A DNA stretch of 40,014 nucleotides, taken from positions 1 to 40,014 of the forward strand of contig JAKSBV010000075.1 in NCBI GenBank assembly GCA_022360955.1, given 5' to 3'. Under the pieces are notes generated by a model. It saw only the letters and a program-made list of their open reading frames with translations, did no database searches and was not told the origin of the DNA. This document shows positions 17,230-24,777 of the stretch, one piece after another (position 1 is the stretch's first letter; every line of letters starts with the position of its first letter). This stretch comes from Bacillota bacterium. Lineage in GTDB: Bacteria > Bacillota > Clostridia > SK-Y3. The position numbers and the translations under genes were made by a program.

Positions 17230-18741
17230 TTACTCACTCCTTAACGGTTTCATTTTTAATTTGGCCCTTACCTTTGGATTAGATAAGACGGCACTGATGA
17301 TCGGTAACACAACAGCTAGTACAAAAAATACCGTTCCGATTGATACTTGTTTCAGACACTCTTGAAAACTACCGTAATATACAATGGCTCTTCTCATATT
17401 ATCCTCAATAATCCTGCCAAGTACATTGGCCAGTATAAAGGGTGCAAGGGGATAATCATTTTTATCCAAGATATATCCGATGATGACAAAACCTATTAAA
17501 TACACGAGATCAAATACATTGTTATTTAAACTGATTACACCGGTAATACAAAATACCGATATAATGGGAAATAAATAACTTTTGGGGACTTCAATGATCT
17601 TGCTCATATATCTTATGGTGGACACCTGGAACAAGTACATCAGAATGTTAGCAATCAATACTATGAATATGATTGATTTAAACAATACCGGTTGGTTCAT
17701 GCTTAAAAGCGGCCCGGCCGTCAGGCCCTGTAAAGTTAATGCCCCCATGATGATAGCCGTGGTCGTATCACCGGGCACGCCTAACGCAAGCATAGGGATC
17801 AATGCCCCGCCGGTTGTGGCGTTGTTGGCACTTTCACAGCAAAAGATCCCTTCTTCATGGCCTGTTCCAAACAATTCGGGATGCTTGGACGTTTTTTTGG
17901 CTTGGGCATAGGAAATCAAAGAAGCAGCTCCACCCCCCATTCCCGGCAATATGCCTATGAAAGTGCCGAGAACACTGCCTCTAAACATTGTTGACGTATA
18001 TTTTTTAATTGTCGGCATATCCGGTATATAAAATTTCTTTTTCTTAATTTCGGAAGGCTTTATTTTTTCTTTTATTTTTCCGATTGAATAAAGAATTTCG
18101 GGAAGCGCGAATATACCAATGATGACAACAATTAAGTCAAACCCGCTTTCCAAATTATAATTACCAAAGGTATATCTCGCTGCGATGCCGTCAACCGGGC
18201 TCATCCCCACTGTTTTTAACAATAAGCCCAATGTGACTGCTATAAACCCTTTCAGCATTTTACCCTGCATTAATACACACACCAACACAAGGGATAGTGT
18301 AGCCGTGCCAAAGTATTCCCAAGGTCCGAAGCCTATTGCCATTTTTGCAAGCAGCGGCGCCAAAGCCAATAGACATACGGTGCTGAATATGCCTCCGAAA
18401 AAAGAAGCAAATGCACCGTAAGACAACGCTTCCGTTCCTCTTCCCTTTTGTGCCATAGGATACCCGTCAAAGGTAGTAGCAACGGACGCTGCGGTACCGG
18501 GAATTTTTAATAGGATTGCAGATACCAATCCTCCCGATACACACCCCATATATAATCCCATAATAATACATATTGCCGGGATCGTATCCATCGCAAATGT
18601 AATGGGCAGAACCAAAGCCACTGCAATCGGTGCGTTAAGCCCCGGTATGCAGCCAAACACATTACCGACTGCAACGCCTACCAGTATCAGCAATATATAT
18701 TGAGGGTGCAAAACGTTTTGAATAACTTCAATAAATTCCAT
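17230..18741 (-). CDS. tctA: Tripartite tricarboxylate transporter, large membrane subunit TctA
   Basis: Large membrane permease (503 residues, about 11-12 spans) of a TTT-family secondary transporter that imports carboxylates with a periplasmic-type binding protein. Signature segments are FGCIPGLNAPIAVALVLPITF near the N-terminus (split here as GCIPGLNAPIAVAL), IPGTAASVATTFDGYPMAQKG, GILPGMGGGAASLISYAQAKK, and AIIMGALTLQGLTAGP. AAAGGAG lies before the ATG at 18741. It follows tctB by 25 bases and precedes ulaG by three bases, tying the transporter tightly to the lactonase. TTT systems usually carry citrate-like or aromatic and sugar-derived acids; a sugar acid fits this operon. Confidence 0.96.
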   Translation of the reverse strand: MEFIEVIQNVLHPQYILLILVGVAVGNVFGCIPGLNAPIAVALVLPITFAMDTIPAICIIMGLYMGCVSGGLVSAILLKIPGTAASVATTFDGYPMAQKGRGTEALSYGAFASFFGGIFSTVCLLALAPLLAKMAIGFGPWEYFGTATLSLVLVCVLMQGKMLKGFIAVTLGLLLKTVGMSPVDGIAARYTFGNYNLESGFDLIVVIIGIFALPEILYSIGKIKEKIKPSEIKKKKFYIPDMPTIKKYTSTMFRGSVLGTFIGILPGMGGGAASLISYAQAKKTSKHPELFGTGHEEGIFCCESANNATTGGALIPMLALGVPGDTTTAIIMGALTLQGLTAGPLLSMNQPVLFKSIIFIVLIANILMYLFQVSTIRYMSKIIEVPKSYLFPIISVFCITGVISLNNNVFDLVYLIGFVIIGYILDKNDYPLAPFILANVLGRIIEDNMRRAIVYYGSFQECLKQVSIGTVFFVLAVVLPIISAVLSNPKVRAKLKMKPLRSE

Positions 18742-18766
18742 AACGAATCTCCTTTAGACAATACAC

Positions 18767-19243
18767 TTATTTGAGAATTCCTTTCGGTAACAATATATTT
18801 AATACATTGCCAAAGAAATAATTCAGTATTAAAACACCTGCAACAATAGAAATCACAATGATCATTTCGGTTTTTACAGCGGGTAATCTGCCATTTTGCA
18901 GATAATAAAAATAATTAATCAAAATGAATAAATAAAGCAGTGACGAAATGATAAAGCCTAATTGAGTTAATACCGCAATATAAGCAATCGTAAGTAATAA
19001 ATAGACTAATCGGGAGCCTTTAAACATCTCTGTAAACGCAAAAGGCTTTCTTTCTTCTTTCTTTGTTCTTAATATTGCTATAAGCCTTATCAACATAAAA
19101 AATAGCAGCAAAATAATAATAATTCTAGGGAATAGGGCGGCGCCCCCCGACTTGTCGATGATGCTTACGGGAAAATCATACGTCATAATAAACATTATAA
19201 TTGCAGCTATGGCTATGATGACCATGAACAATATTTCACCCAT
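18767..19243 (-). CDS. tctB: Tripartite tricarboxylate transporter, small membrane subunit TctB
   Basis: Small membrane subunit of 158 residues with four predicted spans: MGEILFMVIIAIAAIIMFIM, a pair near 37-60, another near 80-110, and 125-150. The loop after the first span, SGGAALFPRIIIILLLFF, is the TctB-typical segment (usually GPGFFP). AAGGAG lies before the ATG. It sits between tctC (with a 337-base structured gap) and tctA. Confidence 0.92.
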   Translation of the reverse strand: MGEILFMVIIAIAAIIMFIMTYDFPVSIIDKSGGAALFPRIIIILLLFFMLIRLIAILRTKKEERKPFAFTEMFKGSRLVYLLLTIAYIAVLTQLGFIISSLLYLFILINYFYYLQNGRLPAVKTEMIIVISIVAGVLILNYFFGNVLNILLPKGILK

Positions 19244-19580
19244 AACTAATCTCCTTATCTGTCTATTTCGTGATAAACCTTATCGCGAAATGTCTACCTT
19301 GGTACATTCAACGCGAAAAATTCAATATAGCGAATGTATATTCTTTTTCGCGTACAAGGAGCCTTTTGGGGGACATCGCCAATCATGGAAACCGGCATCC
19401 CTTCATATCGTAAAGGCGAATGCAAAAGGGAGAAGGGCCGTATACCCTCACGTTACAAATATCCGGCTTCCAATATGGCATGTCCCCTAAGCTTAGACAC
19501 AAGCCTCAAGACTCTTGGTTTGGGAGTATCGTAAAATACTATTTAAAATAAATAGTCACAACAGGTAAAGCATTCTATCT
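19244..19580 (-). other. Structured tctC-tctB intercistronic region with three hairpins
   Basis: This 337-base gap inside the operon has no convincing gene. It contains (i) arms of about 27 bases, 19369-19395 and 19463-19487, including perfect GGGGACAT/ATGTCCCC and near-perfect GGAAACCGG/CCGGCTTCC; (ii) perfect 10-base arms ACGCGAAAAA (19311-19320) and TTTTTCGCGT (19344-19353); (iii) 12-base arms ATTTCGTGATAA (19265-19276) and TTATCGCGAAAT (19280-19291) with one mismatch and a 3-base loop. The tctC transcript end would be guarded by these folds, which could leave more binding protein than membrane subunits. The sequence may instead be a mobile palindromic insert; GGGGACATGCC recurs at about 21166. 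Confidence 0.6.
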
Positions 19581-20618
19581 CTATTCTCCTATAATTGCTT
19601 TTGCAGTCTTTTGGAAAGCTGCATAGGTTTCTTCCATTGCCTTCGTATACGCTTCAACGGTGGTATAAGCCGGACTATAGGCCAATTTATTGAGTTCTTC
19701 AATACATTCCGGATCATTGGCAGCCTGTTTAATAAGATTATTGATATAATTGACTGCTTCTTTCGGCGTGCCTTTCGGTGCCCAAATCCCGAATGCTTGT
19801 TTTAAATACTCGTAATTTTCATATCCTAATCCTTTAAAGGTATCGAGTTGTTCATATCCTACGATTTCATTATCGCTGATAATGCCTAGACATCTGAATT
19901 CTCCGCTGTCAACATACTGTTTTACGGCACCGAATCCGTCAATATAGCCGTCAATACGATTGCCGAGTAATTCAGGTGCTTTTGACGTTCCGGCTAAGTC
20001 TACTTTCTTGAACTGAATGTCTTTTTGCATTTCGACTTCAATAATCGCAAATAAGGGCAATGTCCCCGTCACCGAACCCATTTTAACGGTTTCGGGATTT
20101 TCTTTGGCTGCATTTATTAAATCGTCAAGGGTTTTGTATTCCGAATCAGCATTAACCACAATAGCCAATTTTGAATCCAGCCACTGTCCTATCGGCTCAA
20201 AGTCTTCATAGGTAAAGTCTGCCACACCCAGGGCATATTGCATAGGGTATCCAACGGGCTGCATAATTAACATTGAACCGTCGGGATCGGATTTCATGAC
20301 TTCTTTTGCTCCGACTCTCCCCCCGGAACCCGTAATATTTGTTACCTTTACTTCTTTTGCAGAGTATTTACTCATATATTTTGCGAAAATTCTTGCGGGA
20401 ACGTCACTGTTTCCACCGGCCGCAAAGGGCACTACGAAAGTAATTTCTTTTTCAGGTACATACGCATCTGCAGGTTTTTCACCATCATCTTTGCCGTTAT
20501 CGGCAACTTTATCCGATGGCTCCTCCGCCTTCTTACCATCATCCGGTGCGCCGCATCCAATCAGCGATACAATCATAACCAGGCCTAATAACAATACTAA
20601 AATTTTTTTCATATGCAT
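19581..20618 (-). CDS. tctC: Tripartite tricarboxylate transporter substrate-binding lipoprotein TctC
   Basis: Extracytoplasmic solute-binding protein (345 residues) of the TTT (Bug) family, anchored as a lipoprotein. A basic start MHMKK, hydrophobic stretch and lipobox SLIGC with Cys22 are followed by an acidic linker rich in Asp, Glu and Lys (23-55). The mature domain begins with the Bug signature ITFVVPFAAGGNSDVPAR, and has GRVGAKEVMKSDPDGSMLI and GIWAPKGTPKEAVNYINNLI. Two ATG codons (20618 and 20612) both fit the AGGAGAGG RBS. It is the first gene of the long operon, with a promoter and operator about 175-205 bases upstream. The bound acid is unknown. Confidence 0.96.
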   Translation of the reverse strand: MHMKKILVLLLGLVMIVSLIGCGAPDDGKKAEEPSDKVADNGKDDGEKPADAYVPEKEITFVVPFAAGGNSDVPARIFAKYMSKYSAKEVKVTNITGSGGRVGAKEVMKSDPDGSMLIMQPVGYPMQYALGVADFTYEDFEPIGQWLDSKLAIVVNADSEYKTLDDLINAAKENPETVKMGSVTGTLPLFAIIEVEMQKDIQFKKVDLAGTSKAPELLGNRIDGYIDGFGAVKQYVDSGEFRCLGIISDNEIVGYEQLDTFKGLGYENYEYLKQAFGIWAPKGTPKEAVNYINNLIKQAANDPECIEELNKLAYSPAYTTVEAYTKAMEETYAAFQKTAKAIIGE

Positions 20619-20667
20619 TGACCTCTCCTTTTATTCATTATTTTTATCTATAATAGTATAAATTAAC

Positions 20668-20715
20668 CTATAGATAACGCATTGTAAAGTTGGAAATATA
20701 ATCGTACTACGGCAA
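20668..20715. repeat. Single MITE-like end (family R2)
   Basis: CTATAGATAAC, then GTAAAGTTGGAAATATAATC and GTACTACGGC match the terminal inverted repeats of the R2 elements at 22.1 and 26.7 kb. Only one end is seen here, in the leader between the operon promoter and tctC. Confidence 0.6.
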
Positions 20716-20772
20716 ACAATTTGCTATCTTTAACGTTATTTTATGCTATTATAAATCAAATGGGTAATAAGG

Positions 20773-20793
20773 TATGGTGGTAATACCTCCATA
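20773..20793. promoter_or_regulatory. Candidate GntR-type operator at the tctC promoter
   Basis: A 21-base palindrome TATGG-T-GGTA-A-TACC-T-CCATA, with nine of ten pairs matching, starts just past the -10 box. Its core GTGGTAATACC is repeated exactly (minus strand) just past the -10 box of the UroD-like gene at 23431-23441. FadR-subfamily GntR regulators bind sites of the TGGT...ACCA type. The nearby GntR gene is the obvious candidate. Confidence 0.75.
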
Positions 20794-20798
20794 TCAAT

Positions 20799-20827
20799 AG
20801 TTTACACAAATATTTGCTATTTGTCAA
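20799..20827 (-). promoter_or_regulatory. Promoter of the tctCBA-ulaG-araD-transketolase operon
   Basis: Minus strand TTGACA (20827-20822), exact 17-base spacer, TAAACT (20804-20799). The operator palindrome begins five bases downstream of the -10 box, so a bound repressor would cover the transcription start. Confidence 0.7.
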
Positions 20828-20837
20828 TATGTTTTTT

Positions 20838-21056
20838 CTACAACCTGCACAATAATTGTATAAAATTCTTCAATTGTCTATGTCGAGATAAGTCAATCAG
20901 ATGGGTTTTATTTGAAATTTCAAGCAATAGATAGCTTCTGCCAATATAAGTGTGGTCAAACATTATACTCTTTTTTTCAATTTTCGCATTAACATTTTTC
21001 CCAGATATATCAAAATCCGCACCGATGCCGACAATACGGTAATATCTTAGGGTCAT
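20838..21056 (-). CDS. Possible small ORF of unknown function (doubtful)
   Basis: A 72-codon frame, MTLRYYRIVGIGADFDISG..., with a basic C-terminus, lies upstream of the tctC promoter. AAAGG is only three bases before the ATG, no promoter is clear and no family is recognised. It could be a remnant of an older gene. The promoter for tctC begins only 11 bases past its stop. Confidence 0.2.
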   Translation of the reverse strand: MTLRYYRIVGIGADFDISGKNVNAKIEKKSIMFDHTYIGRSYLLLEISNKTHLIDLSRHRQLKNFIQLLCRL

Positions 21057-21245
21057 ATGCCTTTGTTATGTTTGGCACCCGGAAGTGGGAGATCAGAAGG
21101 CGGAGGTCGGAAAATGACTAAATAAGGACGCATAGTAAAATAGCAACGAGGTATGTTACAATACTGGGGACATGCCTGCATAGAAAAGATGTCCTGGAAA
21201 TGCGCAGGCCGATTGATGAGTATAAAATGGCCTGAATCCGCCCAG

Positions 21246-21288
21246 AAACCAAAAGGGCTTAATGCCCTCCTAAAAAATTATTTGGTTT
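21246..21288 (-). terminator. Intrinsic terminator of the gntR gene
   Basis: Minus strand AGGGC-ATTAA-GCCCT followed by TTTT; the flanks AAACCAAA and TTTGGTTT can lengthen the stem. It begins just after the stop codon at 21293. Confidence 0.7.
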
Positions 21289-21292
21289 TATC

Positions 21293-22003
21293 TCAGGCAT
21301 CATGATAAATGTGCTCCTTAATAATATTTTCAACTTCCTCAATGTGCTCATACATCGCTTTGGATGCTTTCTCGCCGTCACGAGCAGCAATGGCACGATA
21401 GATCTCTTTATGGTATGATGTTACCTTTTGACGAAAACCCAGTTGTTTAGCCGCTTCTGCTTGATGAATCCTGACGGATGCCCTGATTCCGTCCAAAAAC
21501 TTTACAAACATCGTATTATGCGTTGCTAACGCAATAGCTCTATGGAATCCATTATCCAATTTATATAAAAGCGCCATGTCCTCCGGCCCTTTATTCTCAA
21601 TAATCTGCTGTTCTCTTCGAATCATGAAGTCTTTGATCACTTCCAGCTCTTCCTCGGTTGCATTCTGACTGGCAAGCCTTGCACCCTCCGATTCCATTAT
21701 CTTTCTGACTTCAATGAGTTCGAGTATTGGTGTCTTGTCAAGGAGGGAATACATATAAAGCGTGTGTCCCACTTGCTCCGGATCGTATTCATTGACAAAA
21801 GTGCCATAACCGTGCTTGGTTGTTAAAATACCGATCTGACACAGGGAACTAATAGCCTCTCTGACGGGAACCCTGCTCACATCCAACGCTTCAGCCAGTT
21901 CTCTTTCATTTTGCAGTTTATCACCGGGTTTGAGCTCACCGTTTTTGATGTTTTCCAATATGTAATCAAAGATTTGATCACTGATTCTTTTTTTATTAAT
22001 CAT
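21293..22003 (-). CDS. FadR/GntR-family regulator with FCD ligand domain
   Basis: One-component regulator of 236 residues. The N-terminal GntR winged helix (about 5-72) reads IKNGELKPGDKLQNERELAE then ALDVSRVPVREAISSLCQIG and HGYGTFV. The C-terminal FCD domain (about 95-225) holds likely metal/ligand residues: Asp and His of LDNGFHRAIA, His of TSYHKEIY and His of MYEHIEEV. FCD regulators commonly sense sugar acids or other carboxylates, which fits a carboxylate transporter. AAGGA lies before the ATG at 22003. It is flanked by the two promoters sharing the GTGGTAATACC operator, so it most likely controls both. Its own promoter (TATAAT 22043-22038, TTAACT -35) contains a different palindrome, ATCATATGAT. 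Confidence 0.94.
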   Translation of the reverse strand: MINKKRISDQIFDYILENIKNGELKPGDKLQNERELAEALDVSRVPVREAISSLCQIGILTTKHGYGTFVNEYDPEQVGHTLYMYSLLDKTPILELIEVRKIMESEGARLASQNATEEELEVIKDFMIRREQQIIENKGPEDMALLYKLDNGFHRAIALATHNTMFVKFLDGIRASVRIHQAEAAKQLGFRQKVTSYHKEIYRAIAARDGEKASKAMYEHIEEVENIIKEHIYHDA

Positions 22004-22037
22004 AGTCCATCCTTCTAAAAATTTATTTTATATCCGT

Positions 22038-22066
22038 ATTATATCATATGATGTCATTTAAGTTAA
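22038..22066 (-). promoter_or_regulatory. Putative gntR promoter
   Basis: Minus strand TTAACT (22066-22061), 17-base spacer, perfect TATAAT (22043-22038). A 10-base palindrome ATCATATGAT (22043-22052) lies in the spacer. Confidence 0.55.
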
Positions 22067-22081
22067 CTTTTTTTACTTGCA

Positions 22082-22305
22082 ACACATTGCGGCACTGTAA
22101 AGTTAGAAACATCATGGTACTACGGCAACGGGCATTTCAAAACTAAAAAGCAGTTGAGGGCTGAGAGATGAGCTGCCCACCGTTCACGACACCTGGTTGT
22201 TGTTTTACTCTCCGCCCCTGTTTAATCTTTCCGGCCCTCTGACCTCAGACCTCCGGTCATAAGGTTATTATATTTCTAATGCTAGTGTGGATTATCTATA
22301 CATTC
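22082..22305. repeat. MITE-like element, family R2
   Basis: The left end (CACTGTAAAGTTAGAAACATC) and right end (TTATTATATTTCTAATGC) are degenerate inverted repeats of each other. The interior shares CTAAAAAGCAGTTGAGGGCT, the CTCTGACCTC segment and CATAAGGTTA with the copy at 26688-26930. It fills most of the 333-base gap between the UroD-like gene and gntR; no gene is inside. Confidence 0.7.
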
Positions 22306-22336
22306 ACACCGTTTTCATACAAATTCTTTTTTTCGT

Positions 22337-23365
22337 TCAGGATAATTTACCATATTTCTCAAAACACTCATAGGAAAAAACAAAGTCCTCATGCGTTGCT
22401 CCGATGGAATTTAAGAACCTGTATTCCGCCGCAATCAATCCTCCGCGGGGTGTTGCCCAGTATTCAATCAGATCCTTTACCTCCTGCTCAATAAGTTCTT
22501 TATTGCCTGTCGGCAACGTATCTTGAATGTCTACGGAAACATCAAAGCAGATTCTTCCTGCAAACTTTTCTCCGATTTCTTTTATGCCCAGTGTTCTCGG
22601 TTGGTGAATATTAACGATATCGACACCTATTTCTATCAGGTCTTCTATAATTTCATTGATCTTGCCGCATGAATGAAGCGTAAAAAACATGCCGGCATCG
22701 TGGACAACTTCAATTAACTTTTTGTATCTGGGTTTAAATATGTCTCTCCAGAGCTGGGGTTCAACCATTAATGCATTTTGTGTGCCCCAATCGTCCGAGG
22801 TTTCAAAACAATGGATCCTGCCCTTTCCGATTTCCTGCGCTTGTTTTGCAATGCCTATTTGATAGTCCAGTAATTTGTCACACAAGTCTTCTAAATTCTC
22901 TCTATCCGTATAGAAATCAACCAAGGTATTTTCGAAGCCTCTCAAAAAATGCAGTCTCTCGAATATACAGTACTGGCTGTTGAGCTGAACCCATTGCCCT
23001 TGCGCTTCACTGCAGGCCAAGGCTTCTTCTAACCCGTCAAATCTCCCGGCATCATATGGGTCAGGGACTTTATAGCTTTCATAATCGGTTTCCCAATCTT
23101 CAATGGGATGGGTAATAGGCTGTCCAAGGGCAAAATCGTCGTTCTCTATCTTATTTCCCCACATACAGCCCCATTCATCAATTTCATTGGGATTAAAACG
23201 TGCTTTCTTTCTCATATCCGCTTCTTCATCCGGTCTTCTTCTGCTTCTTGGTTTTTGTATAAAGAGTCTTAACATATCGCCTTTTCCCAACGTCGGATAT
23301 TTGATGCCAATCCGCCCGGGATTATCAAAAGTGACATTTTTCTTTATGATTTCATATCCGTTCAT
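22337..23365 (-). CDS. Uroporphyrinogen decarboxylase-family protein (MtaA/CmuA-like)
   Basis: Soluble (beta/alpha)8 protein of 342 residues in the URO-D superfamily, which includes heme-pathway decarboxylase and cobalamin- or corrinoid-linked methyltransferases. Recognised by HSCGKINEIIEDLIEIGVDI (His231 and Cys233, at the position of zinc ligands in the methyltransferase branch), IHQPRTLGIKEIGEKFAGRI, and a TPRGGLIAAEYRF end. The N-terminal arginine motif of true HemE is not visible, so heme synthesis is unlikely; no heme genes are nearby. GGGGGAG precedes the ATG. Its strong promoter carries the same operator as tctC, so it belongs to the same regulon and may act on the same substrate, perhaps in demethylation or decarboxylation. 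Function is inference. Confidence 0.85.
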   Translation of the reverse strand: MNGYEIIKKNVTFDNPGRIGIKYPTLGKGDMLRLFIQKPRSRRRPDEEADMRKKARFNPNEIDEWGCMWGNKIENDDFALGQPITHPIEDWETDYESYKVPDPYDAGRFDGLEEALACSEAQGQWVQLNSQYCIFERLHFLRGFENTLVDFYTDRENLEDLCDKLLDYQIGIAKQAQEIGKGRIHCFETSDDWGTQNALMVEPQLWRDIFKPRYKKLIEVVHDAGMFFTLHSCGKINEIIEDLIEIGVDIVNIHQPRTLGIKEIGEKFAGRICFDVSVDIQDTLPTGNKELIEQEVKDLIEYWATPRGGLIAAEYRFLNSIGATHEDFVFSYECFEKYGKLS

Positions 23366-23424
23366 CTTATCTCCCCCAATACATTTTAAACCGATTCCCC
23401 TTGATTGGTATATCGATCTAATGG

Positions 23425-23444
23425 TATGTTGGTATTACCACTAA
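23425..23444. promoter_or_regulatory. Candidate GntR-type operator at the UroD-like promoter
   Basis: Minus strand TTAGTGGTAATACCAACATA matches the tctC operator at GTGGTAATACC and CATA. It starts a few bases downstream of the -10 box, the same placement as at tctC. Confidence 0.7.
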
Positions 23445-23448
23445 TCTT

Positions 23449-23478
23449 ATTATACTTTTTTTTATTATTTTCTGTCAA
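23449..23478 (-). promoter_or_regulatory. Promoter of the UroD-like gene
   Basis: Minus strand perfect TTGACA (23478-23473), 18-base spacer, perfect TATAAT (23454-23449). This is among the strongest promoters in the window. Confidence 0.85.
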
Positions 23479-23553
23479 GTACTTTATAGAACAATTCCAC
23501 AAGTATTGACTGCATCGTACCACAGTAAGTGTGCAATATAAACAATGCATGTC

Positions 23554-24750
23554 TCACCGGTTGCCCTTTCCTTCCGATGTCAACAATCTTTCCGCCGACA
23601 GCTTAATAGCTATTGCTCCTAATGGTGCGGTAACCAGTATGGATAGCACTGCAATTGCCAGCATAACCTCTCCTGATTTTACGCCCATTGCCAAAGGAAT
23701 TGAACCTATTGCTGCCTGCACCGTCGCTTTGGGGGTATAAGACAGCACACAAAATAATCGTTCTTTCCAATTCAAATTGCTTCCCCATGTGGATAAAATA
23801 ACCCCAAGGCTTCTTGCTATCAGCCCGGCTGCTATAATGACAATTCCCTTCAGTCCTGCATTAAATGCAACACCAATGTCCACTTGTGCGCCTACTAAAA
23901 CAAATAATAATATTTCTGCAAAAACCCATATCTTATTAAATTTAGTCGATAACCGTTTAGCCACTTTAGGGGCTTTTTCCAGAATGACAGCGCCTATGGC
24001 CATCACCCCTAAAAGAGCCGCTATTTCAATCCTGCTCTTTAGTATATTCTCTATCGTGGTAAGCAATATTGCCGAACCAAGGATGAAAAGCACTTTTTTG
24101 GTGTCACGCAGGTGGTACCTTTTAAAGATTGCTACTAGTACCAGTCCAATCAAAAATCCTAATACAATCCCCAATACAATGGACATAGGAATACTTAGAA
24201 TTTTGATGCCTATATTCCCATGGTGCCCACTGTATAGCCCTAAAAAAGTAGTAAAAATAGTAATGGCAAAAACATCATCCATAGAGGCCCCGGCCAATAC
24301 TAAGGTCGGGATACCCTTTCGGGTTCCCACTCCCTTTTCCTTATATGCAAGCATCAACGGCACAACAACCGCAGGCGAAACCGCAGCAATAATGAAACCC
24401 AGTATTCCACCTTGAATAAATGAATAGCCTAACATTTTTGTTGATATCAATGCAATGGTCAATCCCTCTATCAAACCGGGAAAACAGCCCAGCTTTATCG
24501 CTGTACGCCCAACAACCTTCAAATCATTTTTACTAATGCCCAAACCTGCTCTGAGCAAAATAATAATGAGCGCAATCAACCTATAATCGGCAGATACTTT
24601 TAAAAGGTCGGGATCAAGCCAATTCAAAACATACGGTCCTGTCACGATCCCCAAAAGCAGCATGCCCAAGAGTCCCGGCATTCTAAATTTCGTAAAAAGG
24701 GTATTGGCCAACAACCCAAGCAGTACAATCATCGCCAAACTGGTTGCCAT
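23554..24750 (-). CDS. Cation/proton antiporter (CPA2, NHA-like) under a fluoride riboswitch
   Basis: Membrane antiporter of 398 residues with about 12 spans. The N-terminal half has PGLLGMLLLGIVTGPYVL, typical of KefB/NapA-like carriers. The ion-binding helix carries a double aspartate, GASMDDVFAI (Asp158-Asp159), as in electrogenic NHA-type exchangers. GVMAIGAVILEKAPKVAKRL and LFVLVGAQVDIG are further family segments. AGGAG lies eight bases before the ATG at 24750. The gene is preceded by a complete fluoride-sensing riboswitch with terminator, so expression should rise with intracellular fluoride. It may export fluoride directly, help recover pH, or exchange Na+; the sequence does not tell. 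No other gene shares its transcript. Confidence 0.92.
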   Translation of the reverse strand: MATSLAMIVLLGLLANTLFTKFRMPGLLGMLLLGIVTGPYVLNWLDPDLLKVSADYRLIALIIILLRAGLGISKNDLKVVGRTAIKLGCFPGLIEGLTIALISTKMLGYSFIQGGILGFIIAAVSPAVVVPLMLAYKEKGVGTRKGIPTLVLAGASMDDVFAITIFTTFLGLYSGHHGNIGIKILSIPMSIVLGIVLGFLIGLVLVAIFKRYHLRDTKKVLFILGSAILLTTIENILKSRIEIAALLGVMAIGAVILEKAPKVAKRLSTKFNKIWVFAEILLFVLVGAQVDIGVAFNAGLKGIVIIAAGLIARSLGVILSTWGSNLNWKERLFCVLSYTPKATVQAAIGSIPLAMGVKSGEVMLAIAVLSILVTAPLGAIAIKLSAERLLTSEGKGNR

Positions 24751-24777
24751 ATCATCATCTCCTATAGAACGTCATCG

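Larger units (their letters stand above)
20619..21292. other. Intergenic region upstream of tctC
   Basis: Holds an R2 repeat end (20668-20715), the tctC operator and promoter (20773-20827), the doubtful small ORF (20838-21056), a short stretch near 21070-21106 resembling the R2 repeat interior in reverse (GGAGGTCGGAAAATG), a hairpin region near 21165-21210 (GGACAT/ATGTCC and GCCTGC/GCGCAGGC compete), and the gntR terminator (21246-21288). Confidence 0.55.

Noticed and set aside
19334-19534. Short plus-strand frame in the tctC-tctB gap
   Set aside because: It crosses both arms of an inverted repeat and has no RBS; the region is better explained as structured non-coding DNA.
21165-21210. Hairpin near GGGGACATGCCTGC as a riboswitch
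   Set aside because: Competing short stems exist but match no known aptamer, and the downstream reading frame is doubtful.
23777-24415. 212-codon plus-strand frame inside the antiporter gene
   Set aside because: It lies antisense to a clear membrane transporter with conserved motifs and its own RBS; composition is a mirror of the hydrophobic helices, with no RBS of its own.
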